In this document: positions 12,201 through 21,439 of the stretch, piece by piece | How the letters are laid out: each line of letters opens with the position of its first letter | Position numbering within the stretch: position 1 is the stretch's first letter | Assembly (NCBI RefSeq): GCF_023898315.1 | Contig: NC_064614.1 | Coordinates: 379,377,348 to 379,441,347, forward strand | DNA: 64,000 nucleotides | Direction: 5' to 3' | From: Schistocerca nitens | Lineage: Eukaryota; Arthropoda; Insecta; Orthoptera; Acrididae | Notes under the pieces: model-generated | What the model was told of the DNA's origin: nothing | The model's input: the letters and a program-made list of their open reading frames with translations, nothing else | Database searches by the model: none | Position numbers and translations under genes: made by a program

Positions 12201-13389
12201 TACTGCTGATACGCCCCCCAAAATTGGAAATGCAGAGGAGAAAGAGCGGCCCACGGAAGCAGGAGGACGGGACACTGATCAATGGCGTCGCCTGACGCAA
12301 AGTGTAAACAAGAGGGGAGCGCAGCGGACTTCAGAAAGCCTTTTGAGGAGGCGAAAGCGTTTGAAGGCTGGCATTCATTTCCATGGCCGAAAAGCGTCGC
12401 AGGGAAGACAGGCGACTGCCACAGGTCTCATCTCCAGTCGCTTGGTTCCGTCGACAGCATGAACTTTCACCATACACGTACAGCCTTCAATAGTCACGCA
12501 AATTTTTTCTCACGCAGCAGACTACACCGATCTAGGACCCAGGAGTCTATGCAATAAGTTATCTAATCGGGTTGTATATTTTATTACAATTTATGGGACT
12601 AGTGAGCAATGTGAACCAACAGTATATTCTTTGAAGTTCGACGTCGTATGTTACAGAGATACCGTCTTCGATGAGTTCACTTGTATATCTCAGTTTTCGA
12701 TGTCGTTCGTGTATTTTGTTTACAATGTTTGTGGTTGGAAGCTTAGATCTAGTTGAGATGGCGGGTGTACTGATATGAGCGATACTGACGATTCCTTTCA
12801 CCAGTGATCCTAAAGTTGACGCTTTTCTTTTAAGTGACAATAGTGTTGACAGACTGATCAACAGCGCAGCCCGAGGCCTGTGTTGTGAGTTGGCGAAGAT
12901 AGAAAATGTGTCACGAAAAAAAAAAAAAAAGATTTAAAAGAAAAATGTAGGTTGCAGTGTCACTCACCAGTAGCGTAGCCCAAGATGTAGATTAGGTTTC
13001 AAGGTGACAGTCTGGTTGTATGTTGTCGAAATCAGTATTTCCATGACAAATTCTGAGCTGTAGAAGCTAGCGCTAACTAAAATCTTCAAGACAGATTTGT
13101 TGTCTTCGACAACTTACAACCAAACTACCTCCAGGATGTCCAGTGAGAAGTGGCCACTATTTAGGGATACGATGGGAACGAACACTGGAAGCATAAAGCT
13201 TCATCGGGACGTATGCCCTATTCCGAATGTTTCCCAAGACAGAATACATTTAATGAGCATTGCTAATTATTCACCCTGTCATTCAACACATTGTCAGGTT
13301 TACAGATGTGGAATATGTGGTAAACATTAAAGAATGTGTTTTACAAAGTGTCAGTTGAAAAATAGGTATTTGTAACACGCCTAACAAGT
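9212..13389. other. long unassigned stretch
   Basis: About 4.2 kb of AT-rich sequence with frequent stops in all frames. Short frames (11174-11371, 12282-12557, 12559-12861, 13097-13330) have no motif I recognise. It contains low-complexity A-rich patches (10480-10560, A16 at about 12918). It may include decayed repeats I cannot name. Confidence 0.5.
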
Positions 13390-14025
13390 GAGCATTAACA
13401 TACTCGTCAAATTCCAGTTGTTGCACAGTTCAACTGCGCTGCACTATTTCAACAATGTCTTGCTGTTCCCCACGTTCAGAAGACAAATGGGAACTTGGAA
13501 GAATCCATGTTTCGTGCAAAGTGTTGAAAACTCTGGTGAACACTCTACGATCAGGAATTCGACGTGTCGGACAGCGCCGAAGGTATTTTTCGACAGCATC
13601 AGGAGGACTACCGTCGCAGAAGCAGTAAACATACAACAGTACACCATATCCGTATATCCTTCAATAGCGTAGATATGTTGCATTTTAGCCAACGCGTATA
13701 CAAACACAACTTCTTTCTGATACTACTTCGCTCACAACACACTATGAACCACTGCGCCTTCAACGGGCTAGTTTAATGGCAGAAAGACATCTCAAGCAAA
13801 GAGGTTGACACCAACGAGGTATATTGGGCTAGACTGAAACGACAGAGGGATTCAGTGGACAAGAAACATTCGTGCGCGCTATTAGTCCAACAGCATATGT
13901 ACATTACATGTGCTCTATCTCAGAAACCATTCGGAATAACGCGTATGCCCATATGAAGTTATCTGCTTCAGATGAGCTTTCCTGTCATGTCCCTCACTAT
14001 TGGCCATTCCTCCTGGGACACCCTG
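13390..14025 (-). pseudogene. mariner-superfamily transposon end with HTH (DUF4817-like) fragment
   Basis: At 14011-14025 the plus strand reads CCTGGGACACCCTG followed by TATA, i.e. a terminal TACAGGGTGTCCCAGG-type end on the minus strand. About 320 bp further in, frames on the minus strand (13430-13707) read MQHIYAIEGYTDMVY...PPDAVEKYLRRCPTRRIPDRRVFTRV. This fits the helix-turn-helix domain placed before many mariner-type DDE transposases (DUF4817: ...A.rlYaerfP.rrhP.rrtF). The frame changes at least once and the catalytic domain is absent; the fragment fades out near 13390. A related but different family lies at 45961-47260. Confidence 0.6.
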
Positions 14026-14027
14026 TA

Positions 14028-15060
14028 TACAGTTTGTCCAGTATCATCAAGTACATTGTACTGCATATGATCTAATGGGTTACGTAAGTCAATAATTTGC
14101 GTCCCTGGTGTAAGTCTCTTGCTTCTTACTGACATCATATTCCCCGTGGAGGTCTCATTAGCATTTCCGTTTTTTCTGATGTATTCTTGCTGTTATTAAC
14201 GTCATTCATTGGTCATTTCTTGAAGCCAGAATATCCTCAATGTAAATTATGTCAATCTATCTGTTAGTATCGCGTTGTTTGATAATACTTAAAAATATTT
14301 TTAAGATTACCGTCCACTAAGAACATGAAATCGTCCGGTTGGGTGATAAATCTCAATACCTTGTACACAATGGAAAAATCACCAAATCACTGTTTCCCTG
14401 ATCAGGTTCTTCGTTATTCGACGTCTTCGCATTCAACACATTGTCAAGTACCATATGCAATTATGTGCAAGGATGAGTAGAGTATATCTGATTCGAGTTT
14501 GTTCTTGAGGCAACTGAGCGGCCCTGGTGGAGGTCAGTTGCCCGAAACGAAACAGTAAATTTACTTTGACAGATGTGCCATTATGGAAATAGGAAAACAA
14601 AATAATTTCTCTAAAATTATTTTGCTTGTATTCCCGCGTCATAACTTAAAAGATTTGAGGCACTTAAGTGCTGAAAAAAAGCAACGTCTCAGATATTTTG
14701 CGTAGTTAGATCCTGAGGAAGATCGCTGAAATATGGCCAAACCGTCAGATAGCTTATAATTTTGAATATTTTCCATTATAATGAAATATACACTCAGAAG
14801 GACTGAACTGAAACTGAAACCAGCCGAGTAGGCCTAAGTATTTGTAAAAATTTATTACTGGACAGTTAGAATATTTTAAACTGTAGGTGTCTTATGTATA
14901 CAAATGATAGCAGTGTTCACGGTCTTAAACACAACAAACTAGCACCCCAGCAATTTGTAACCAATATTGTGTGCCCTTGCCAACCGGACTGCATAAGTAT
15001 TCGTAACACAGTGACCGTATCTTTCCATAGTCAAGCAAAGTATGCAGGCGTACTTCTGTG
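14028..15060. other. unassigned sequence
   Basis: No gene or repeat boundary recognised. The minus-strand frames here are short and lack motifs. Confidence 0.45.
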
Positions 15061-15068
15061 AAGTTCGG

Positions 15069-15171
15069 CGTTGAATAACCCAGTCGGTAGAGCAGTCGCC
15101 TGCAATAGGCAAAGGTCACAGGTTCGAGTCCAGTCCGGAATACAATTTTAATCTGCAACGAAGTTTCCACG
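15069..15171 (+). mobile_element. tRNA-like SINE remnant
   Basis: Reads AACCCAGTCGGTAGAGCAGT (box-A-like) then GGTTCGAGTCC (perfect box B), followed by AATTTTAATCTGC...GAAGTTTCC, a tail I associate with an orthopteran tRNA-derived repeat. The acceptor stem does not pair well, so it is not called a functional tRNA. Confidence 0.6.
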
Positions 15172-15276
15172 CTATAATGAAAACAAGCGTGTATCCAAAT
15201 TCCAGCAGAGGGCACGAGACACACTTGCCCCCACTCTTATGGGCGTCTATGATTTACACATTCATCAATACTTATA

Positions 15277-15303
15277 CACTCCTGGAAATGGAAAAAAGAA
15301 CAC
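15277..15303 (+). repeat. left terminal inverted repeat
   Basis: Starts CACTCCTGGAAATGG and ends AAGAACAC; pairs with 16672-16698. Confidence 0.88.
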
Positions 15304-15520
15304 ATTGACACCGGTGTGTCAGACCCACCATACTTGCTCCGGACACTGCGAGAGGGCTGTACAAGCAATGATCACACGCACGGCACAGCGGACACACCAG
15401 GAACCGCGGTGTTGGCCGTCGAATGGCGCTAGCTGCGCAGCATTTGTGCACCGCCGCCGTCAGTGTCAGCCAGTTTGCCGTGGCATACGGAGCTCCATCG
15501 CAGTCTTTAACACTGGTAGC

Positions 15521-16543
15521 ATGCCGCGACAGCGTGGACGTGAACCGTATGTGCAGTTGATGGACTTTGAGCGAGGGCATATAGTGGGCATTCGGGAGGC
15601 CGGGTGGACGTACCGCCGAATTGCTCAACACGTGGGGCGTAAGGTCTCCACAGTACATCGATGTTGTCGCCAGTGGTCGGCGGAAGGTGCACGTGCCCGT
15701 CGACCTGGGACCGGACCGCAGCGACGCACGGATGCACGCCAAGACCGTAGGATCCTACGCAGTGCCGTAGGGGACCGCACCGCCACTTCCCAGCAAATTA
15801 GGGACACTGTAGCTCCTGGGGTATCGGCGAGGACCATTCGCAACCGTCTCCATGAAGCTGGGCTACGGTCCCGCACACCGTTAGGCCGTCTTCCGCTCAC
15901 GCCCCAACATCGTGCAGCCCGCCTCCAGTGGTGTCGCGACAGGCGTGAATGGAGGGACGAATGGAGACGTGTCGTCTTCAGCGACGAGAGTCGCTTCTGC
16001 CTTGGTGCCAATGATGGTCGTATGCGTGTTTGGCGCCGTGCAGGTGAGCGCCACAATCAGGACTGCATACGACCGAGGCACACAGGGCCAACACCCGGCA
16101 TCATGGTGTGGGGAGCGATCTCCTACACTGGCCGTACACCACTGGTGATCGTCGAGGGGACACTGAATAGTTCACGGTACATCCAAACCGTCATCGAACC
16201 CATCGTTCTACCATTCCTAGACCGGCAAGGGAACCTGCTGTTCCAACAGGACAATGCACGTCCGCATGTATCCCGTGCCACCCAACGTGCTCTAGAAGGT
16301 GTAAGTCAACTACCCTGGCCAGCAAGATCTCCGGATCTGTCCCCCATTGAGCATGTTTGGGACTGGATGAAGCGTCGTCTCACGCGGTCTGCACGTCCAG
16401 CACGAACGCTGGTCCAACTGAGGCGCCAGGTGGAAATGGCATGGCAAGTCGTTCCACAGGACTACATCCAGCATCTCTACGATCGTCTCCATGGGAGAAT
16501 AGCAGCCTGCATTGCTGCGAAAGGTGGATATACACTGTACTAG
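15521..16543 (+). CDS. Tc1-like transposase, intact, 340 residues
   Basis: Cut-and-paste transposase that would act in the nucleus on its own terminal repeats. The start is placed at MPRQRGREPY: this gives 340 residues, the usual Tc1 length, and the open frame upstream to 15239 crosses the terminal repeat and is not plausible protein. Residues about 10-60 form the first HTH (FERGHIVGIREAGWTYRRIA), and 70-115 the second, with a GRPG-like hook replaced by RPGTGP. The catalytic domain has D155 (VVFSDESRF), D244 (FQQDNARPH) and E277 (SPDLSPIEHVWD). Only 32 residues separate the second Asp from Glu, against 34 in classical Tc1. MVWGAI is present at about 195-200. No frameshift or stop interrupts it. 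Whether it is active is unknown. Confidence 0.93.
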   Translation: MPRQRGREPYVQLMDFERGHIVGIREAGWTYRRIAQHVGRKVSTVHRCCRQWSAEGARARRPGTGPQRRTDARQDRRILRSAVGDRTATSQQIRDTVAPGVSARTIRNRLHEAGLRSRTPLGRLPLTPQHRAARLQWCRDRREWRDEWRRVVFSDESRFCLGANDGRMRVWRRAGERHNQDCIRPRHTGPTPGIMVWGAISYTGRTPLVIVEGTLNSSRYIQTVIEPIVLPFLDRQGNLLFQQDNARPHVSRATQRALEGVSQLPWPARSPDLSPIEHVWDWMKRRLTRSARPARTLVQLRRQVEMAWQVVPQDYIQHLYDRLHGRIAACIAAKGGYTLY

Positions 16544-16671
16544 TGCCGACATTGTGCATGCTCTGTTGCCTGTGTCTATGTGCCTGTGGTTCTGTCAGTG
16601 TGATCATGTGATGTATCTGACCCCAGGAATGTGTCAATAAAGTTTCCCCTTCCTGGGACAATGAATTCACG

Positions 16672-16698
16672 GTGTTCTTATTTCAAATTCCAGGAATG
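16672..16698 (-). repeat. right terminal inverted repeat
   Basis: Minus-strand reading starts CATTCCTGGAATTTG and ends AAGAACAC. Confidence 0.88.
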
Positions 16699-16700
16699 TA

Positions 16701-17362
16701 TATGTAGATATGACCTGAAGATATACCTCCAGGGTATGAAACCTGACGTCATACACGGGAAAACTTAATAAAGCAGCTATTGCGAAATTGGACTTTCGCT
16801 CATTTTAATATAGACTAGTTACCATCTTTTATTTTAAATTGTTTGATTGCCCTTCACATTATTTATTAATATTTACACTTTTCTTTTAGGCGAACAGTAG
16901 TGTGGGATACTTGTTCTATGAACCAGTTTTGCACATGTAGCTATGGACAATTACATGCTGAGGATTTGATGTTGGGCAGATGCCTGGCTTGCAAAACTGC
17001 ACGTTATAGGAGGTATGTACTATTTGAAAACTTATGTCTATATTAATAATAAAACTGAAAACCCATTGTGTCTTTCCGTTTGAACAAGCCAATATCCCAA
17101 ATTACTAGGCGAATTTTCATGGCGTTGTACAGGCAACTTGAGTGTAGTTTGGGTCAACAACAGGCTTTATTTCGTCAAGGTCAGATCACCGGGAAATAAC
17201 ATAATTTAAACTTGTATCTAAAATCGTCTGCTCAGCTTAGTAGCTTGGATGTTTAACCATCACGGCGTAGAACACCATAGAACGAATAACTGGTGCTGTT
17301 AGTTTCGTAGAACGTCAAAGAATCACTATATGGAAAATTCAATTTTTTTGACTCGGTGACAG
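16701..17362. other. unassigned sequence between the Tc1 element and copy B
   Basis: No coding signal. Around 17075-17130 the text AACAAGCCAATATCCCAAAT and the following GCGAATTTTCATGG resembles a phrase common in several insect repeats, but I cannot assign the family. Confidence 0.45.
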
Positions 17363-17366
17363 ATGT

Positions 17367-18107
17367 TGAAAGGTGGCTACACTGAGCCACAGCGCCAGAG
17401 ATTGCGCCAAAGAGTATTATTCAGCCGCCTCCACTGGCAGTTCTTGTCGAGAAGTCGTGGTGGAGAGTGCTATTGAGATGTAGCAGTGGTGAGTCGTTGT
17501 TGAGAAGTTCCCATGGAGAGTGCTTGTTCAGATGTTGTTATATTGTTTTGATGGGCTAGACACCAGATATTGTTGGATTGGGGATGCTGTAATGATCAGA
17601 GTGTGCTTTTCGTCAATATATATGAAGGTAAAAAAATTCCTTTTTTTTGTATTATTTCAATGTCTTAAACAATAATGCCTATTGGTTACAGGTTCAGTCA
17701 ACAAAGCATCTGGCTCGTGTTCTTGTATTAGTCTGTATTTCTGGTTTCTATGTGCAATTATAGTATTTCTGGTTTTTTTTAATTACTTCAGTATAAATGG
17801 TGTTTAAAATATCTGGTCTTATTGAGGAAGAACCGTGCCAGATGTGTACGTTGAATCACACTTCCACACACAGAACAGCTACACTTGTGTTTTCTTGTTT
17901 CGTAGGTTTTATAGTTGCTGGGGACTTAATTAATTAATTGTGTTAACGGAAGTTTTCTCTCATTCTTTGTTGTTATTCTATGCAGTCAGATTGCGGAGTA
18001 GTACTAGTCAGGGCCAACCGTTTACGAGACTTCGTAATCGGACATACAGCTACTAAAAAAAAAATAAAAAGTATTTGCATTCATATTTTTAATTAAGCCC
18101 CCATGCA
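17367..18107 (+). repeat. 5' LTR of copy B (741 bp)
   Basis: Starts TGAAAGGTGG, ends CCCCCATGCA; preceded by target repeat ATGT. Nearly identical to 27695-28461. Confidence 0.95.
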
Positions 18108-18109
18108 CG

Positions 18110-18122
18110 TGGCGACCGCTGC
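18110..18122 (+). other. primer-binding site of copy B
   Basis: TGGCGACCGCTGC begins after a 2-base spacer (CG) following the LTR. It is identical to the site in copy A and tRNA-Arg-like. Confidence 0.7.
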
Positions 18123-18436
18123 TTCGGATCGTCGCTTGGAATTCTTCTGATTGTATAAATAGCAGACAGTAGTATTGTTGTAGTAATTCGTAGTTTAGTA
18201 ATTGTAGTCTATATTGCATGTGTAGGTTTGGTAATTGTCATTCTTCTAATGGTATTTTTTGCATAATTTAATTTTTGTTGTCTTGTATACGGGTTTGATA
18301 ATTTTGTGCAATTATGAAGATTTCAATTGTTCGTTAATCGTGTTTGAGGGAAGCATTTCGTGTGAATGATATTGTTGGTGATAAAGTGTCATTGTGTGTA
18401 ATTTTCGTATAGTGACGAGTTTTGTATGTTTTGTAA

Positions 18437-20704
18437 ATGATTACGCGATCGATGAAAAAGGCAAAAATGATGAATAGTGAGAATGACGAAATTGTTAACA
18501 TGGCGAACTCGCCAACACAGGAGAACAGTATGATGAATAATGAAGTTGAAAACAATTTAATAAGTCGGGAAAATAGGCCGGAACCAATTCAAAATTTTTC
18601 ACAATCAAAAAATTTTCAGAATACGAGGTTAACGACAGAAGACTCTGGAATAGTATCGAACACAGATAGCTTTATGGCTATGCCGAAGGGAGTTAGTTTT
18701 GCGGGAAATGTTAGGGGCGAAAAGAATTTCGAACCTGTTAATATGGAGCAGTTGATGGGTGCTATATTACATTTTGGATCACGAATGGAAACACGGTTAG
18801 ACTCACAAATAGGAACAATTAAAACTGAGATAGGAACAATTAAAACTGAGATAGGAATAATTAAAACTGAGATGGGAACAATGGAAACACGGTTAGACCC
18901 ACGAATAGGGACATGTTTCAAAAACATGAAAGATGAATTAAAGAAAGTAATTAGAGAAGAAGTACAACCGATCTTGAATTCTCACAGTAGTAGATTATTT
19001 GCAGTAGAGATTAGACAAAAGGAACAGGATAGAGAACAGGAAGAAAGAGATCACGTGATAGTACAAAAATTTTCAGAGTTAAATTTACAGCGTGCACACG
19101 ATAAGGAAGAAATATTTGAGAGAATCGAGGAATCCGTACCAAATGACAGAATAAATAACCTAACACAACAATATGAACAGTTAACTACTAAATGTGTCAA
19201 TACTGAAACCCGAGTCGCGACACTTACGGAAGACGTAAATAAACAGAAAGAAAAAATAGGTGACTTATCGGAAAGAGTTGAGGATATTTCAACTAAATTG
19301 ACAAGTCTTAGTTTAAATGGGGACAGAGATTCAAATGATACAGCACCATTGCCATTTGCAGAAACCGAAGAGTACCAGAACATAAATAAGCATGTTGAAA
19401 ATCAGGGAAAATTTAATGAACGCGTCAAAAGGGAATTTGAGGCATTACGAAAGCAAGTCAAACAAATTGAAGGCGAAATCGTAGGAAAAGACAGCAGAAG
19501 AAATTTAGAATCACAGATAGCAGAGGGGTTTGAAGAAAATAATTTGTTACATTTACGAGATGCAACAAGAGAGCGCCAGGCGCGCGAACTTGACAATAAT
19601 CGACATTCGGACTGGGACAGACGCGGTAGGTCTTTGTCGCCACGAGGAGAAAACTTTGACTATAAACACTTCTTAACTGTTCGAAAATTTAAGATCTTTC
19701 GCAATTCTAAGAACGACATACATCCATGTTCATGGCTAGATCAATTTATGTACGCACTTCCACCAAATTGGCCACTGAGTCACAAACTGAAATTTATGTG
19801 TGGATATTTAGAAAACGAACCGGCGACGCGGATGCGCACACTTATTAGAGATTGTAATAATTTAAATGATTTTTATCATGCATTTCTATCGGCATATTGG
19901 TCCGAAAACAAGCAAGACAGAGTCAAACATAGTCTTATTATGCAGCGTAATTTTAAACAGTCTGAGTTCCGCACGCCAGCAGAATACTTTGAAGACATGA
20001 TTCGAAAGAATCAATTCCTGTCCAACCCTTATAGCCCGACTGAAGTAATTCGCATTTGCTTAACTAAGCTGCCACAATCGATAAGACAAATTGCTTTAGC
20101 TGGAAGATTTAAAGACGACATTGAGACTTTTAAGACTTTGCTACAAGAACTTGAGTATGACAACGACGACGGGACTTCTTGTAATTTTTTCAGTAACGGT
20201 AATCACAGTAGATTTTCAGAGAGAAGGGATAATGATTGGAACGGACGTTATATGGGCAATTTTGAGAATGACAGACGAAACAGACAGGACAATAGATACC
20301 AGCCTTATGACAATAACAGACGTTCTAACAGAAATTACACAGACAGTTATAATAACGGAAACTCCTACCGGAATGATCAATCAGACGGAAACAGTAATCG
20401 GTATCATCAAGACAGAAATGATTCATACAATAATAGGAATTCTTACTACAGAAATAACCAGGGTAGTAGATATAACAATAATTTCAGAAGTGACAGTCGA
20501 AATTACACAAGAAGTAGTCATGCAGACAGACAGGAAAATAGAAATTTTAATAACAGACACAACCAAGAATTTACATGTAACAGACAGGAGGGACCTAATT
20601 GGCATCCTCTGCGTGACAGAAATTCCGAGAGACAAGTGCAAATCGTAGAAATTGATCCGCGAAATGACGCGAATAATCAAAGACGTGACGCAAGCAATCG
20701 ATAA
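18437..20704 (+). CDS. gag: Gag of copy B, 755 residues
   Basis: Structural protein expected to form the cytoplasmic particle and bind element RNA. The start MITRSMKKAKMM is the first ATG of the open frame and is conserved in copy A. Residues about 1-380 are rich in charged residues and predicted coiled coil by eye. At about residues 127-153 there are exact 7-residue repeats (IGTIKTE, IGTIKTE, IGIIKTE). The capsid domain spans roughly 405-575 (FDYKHFLTVRKFKIF..., FYHAFLSAYWSENKQDRVKHS, YFEDMIRKNQFLSNPYSP). The tail from about 580 is Asn/Arg/Tyr-rich (NRRSNRNYTDSYNNGNSYRN) with no CX2CX4HX4C knuckle. It ends at TAA (20702-20704), followed directly by TGA, after which the same frame stays open into protease. 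Confidence 0.92.
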   Translation: MITRSMKKAKMMNSENDEIVNMANSPTQENSMMNNEVENNLISRENRPEPIQNFSQSKNFQNTRLTTEDSGIVSNTDSFMAMPKGVSFAGNVRGEKNFEPVNMEQLMGAILHFGSRMETRLDSQIGTIKTEIGTIKTEIGIIKTEMGTMETRLDPRIGTCFKNMKDELKKVIREEVQPILNSHSSRLFAVEIRQKEQDREQEERDHVIVQKFSELNLQRAHDKEEIFERIEESVPNDRINNLTQQYEQLTTKCVNTETRVATLTEDVNKQKEKIGDLSERVEDISTKLTSLSLNGDRDSNDTAPLPFAETEEYQNINKHVENQGKFNERVKREFEALRKQVKQIEGEIVGKDSRRNLESQIAEGFEENNLLHLRDATRERQARELDNNRHSDWDRRGRSLSPRGENFDYKHFLTVRKFKIFRNSKNDIHPCSWLDQFMYALPPNWPLSHKLKFMCGYLENEPATRMRTLIRDCNNLNDFYHAFLSAYWSENKQDRVKHSLIMQRNFKQSEFRTPAEYFEDMIRKNQFLSNPYSPTEVIRICLTKLPQSIRQIALAGRFKDDIETFKTLLQELEYDNDDGTSCNFFSNGNHSRFSERRDNDWNGRYMGNFENDRRNRQDNRYQPYDNNRRSNRNYTDSYNNGNSYRNDQSDGNSNRYHQDRNDSYNNRNSYYRNNQGSRYNNNFRSDSRNYTRSSHADRQENRNFNNRHNQEFTCNRQEGPNWHPLRDRNSERQVQIVEIDPRNDANNQRRDASNR

Positions 20705-20707
20705 TGA

Positions 20708-21439
20708 CTTGTAGCTTCGGCTTCTGGCAGCAATATAGACGGTCCAGAAAGTAATGACACTACGACTTTACACTACGTACGCCTGGAAGACATGAGAGAC
20801 ATTTTGTTAGACGAAAAGGAAAATAATGTAGACGCATTTTTACATCCTGTTATTGAAGTATGTGTGGGTAAGAATAAGTTCACTGCAGTTTTAGATTCTG
20901 GGAGCCCATTGAATGTCATTAGTGAATCAGTTTTTCGTATATGTGAAAGAACTATTGCCTGTCCTGTGTTACCTGTTTCTAAAACTACAATTCGAGGCTC
21001 TATTTCTGGAAAAAGTGGGGAAGTCAAACAACAGACCAAATTAAATTTCATTTGTCAAAGATACGAATTTTCTGCTAATTTTATTATTGTTCCATTACTC
21101 AGTACACAAATTATATTAGGTATGGAGTTTCTTAACACACATAAGGCAATTTTGAACTTTAAAGAAGGAAGTGTGAATTTGACTGTTGCCGGAATGCCGA
21201 AATGTTTGAAATTTTTCGAGTGTTTAACAAGATCTGAATCAGATACAAAATGTTTAAGGTTCCTTATTTCTGATGTTTTCGCTGAGTATTATGACGACAA
21301 TGTGTTGATTCATGACAATGACAATAGATACAGAGACGCGAAGGATAATATAATTAATAGCGAAGAATTAATTATGAAAAGGTTAAGGAAGCCGAAGTGC
21401 CAGATGACGTTGCAAGAGAAGAACTGCACCAAATTTTGA
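20708..21439 (+). CDS. retropepsin-like aspartic protease of copy B
   Basis: Cleaves the Gag-Pol precursor in related elements. The frame is the same as gag and is open from the codon after TGA (20705-20707); the first ATG is at 20792 (MRDILLDEKENN). The active-site motif is LDSGSPLNVIS, a variant of the usual DT/SGA loop with Ser in the fourth position; IILGMEFL is the conserved ILG(M/R)DFL-like strand near the C-terminus. No ATG-initiated ribosome entry is evident, so synthesis as a Gag extension by stop readthrough is the simplest reading. The frame closes at 21437-21439, 79 bases after the RT frame opens in the -1 register. It is a possible single chain with RT in the ancestral element. 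Confidence 0.8.
   Translation, partial: LVASASGSNIDGPESNDTTTLHYVRLEDMRDILLDEKENNVDAFLHPVIEVCVGKNKFTAVLDSGSPLNVISESVFRICERTIACPVLPVSKTTIRGSISGKSGEVKQQTKLNFICQRYEFSANFIIVPLLSTQIILGMEFLNTHKAILNFKEGSVNLTVAGMPKCLKFFECLTRSESDTKCLRFLISDVFAEYYDDNVLIHDNDNRYRDAKDNIINSEELIMKRLRKPKCQMTLQEKNCTKF

Larger units (their letters stand above)
15277..16698 (+). mobile_element. Tc1-like DNA transposon, complete (1422 bp)
   Basis: Imperfect 27-bp terminal inverted repeats (15277-15303 and 16672-16698) with 4 mismatches are flanked on both sides by TA (15275-15276 and 16699-16700), the expected Tc1/mariner target duplication. One intact transposase frame lies inside. The body is markedly more GC-rich than its flanks. 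A 9-bp subterminal inverted repeat TGATCACAC occurs at 15369-15377 and, inverted, at 16598-16606. Confidence 0.92.

Noticed and set aside
15239-15520. 94-residue N-terminal extension of the Tc1 transposase frame
   Set aside because: It starts outside the transposon and crosses the terminal inverted repeat; the 340-residue form from 15521 matches the family length.
17628-17691. 63-64 nt GT...AG mini-intron inside the LTR, kept in copies A (6676-6738) and B
   Set aside because: If genomic RNA were spliced there, new copies would lose it on reverse transcription, yet all three LTRs retain it. The consensus match may be chance.
20121-20648. 175-residue frame overlapping gag in copy B
   Set aside because: Shadow of the Asn/Arg-rich gag tail; skewed codon composition gives an open alternative frame.
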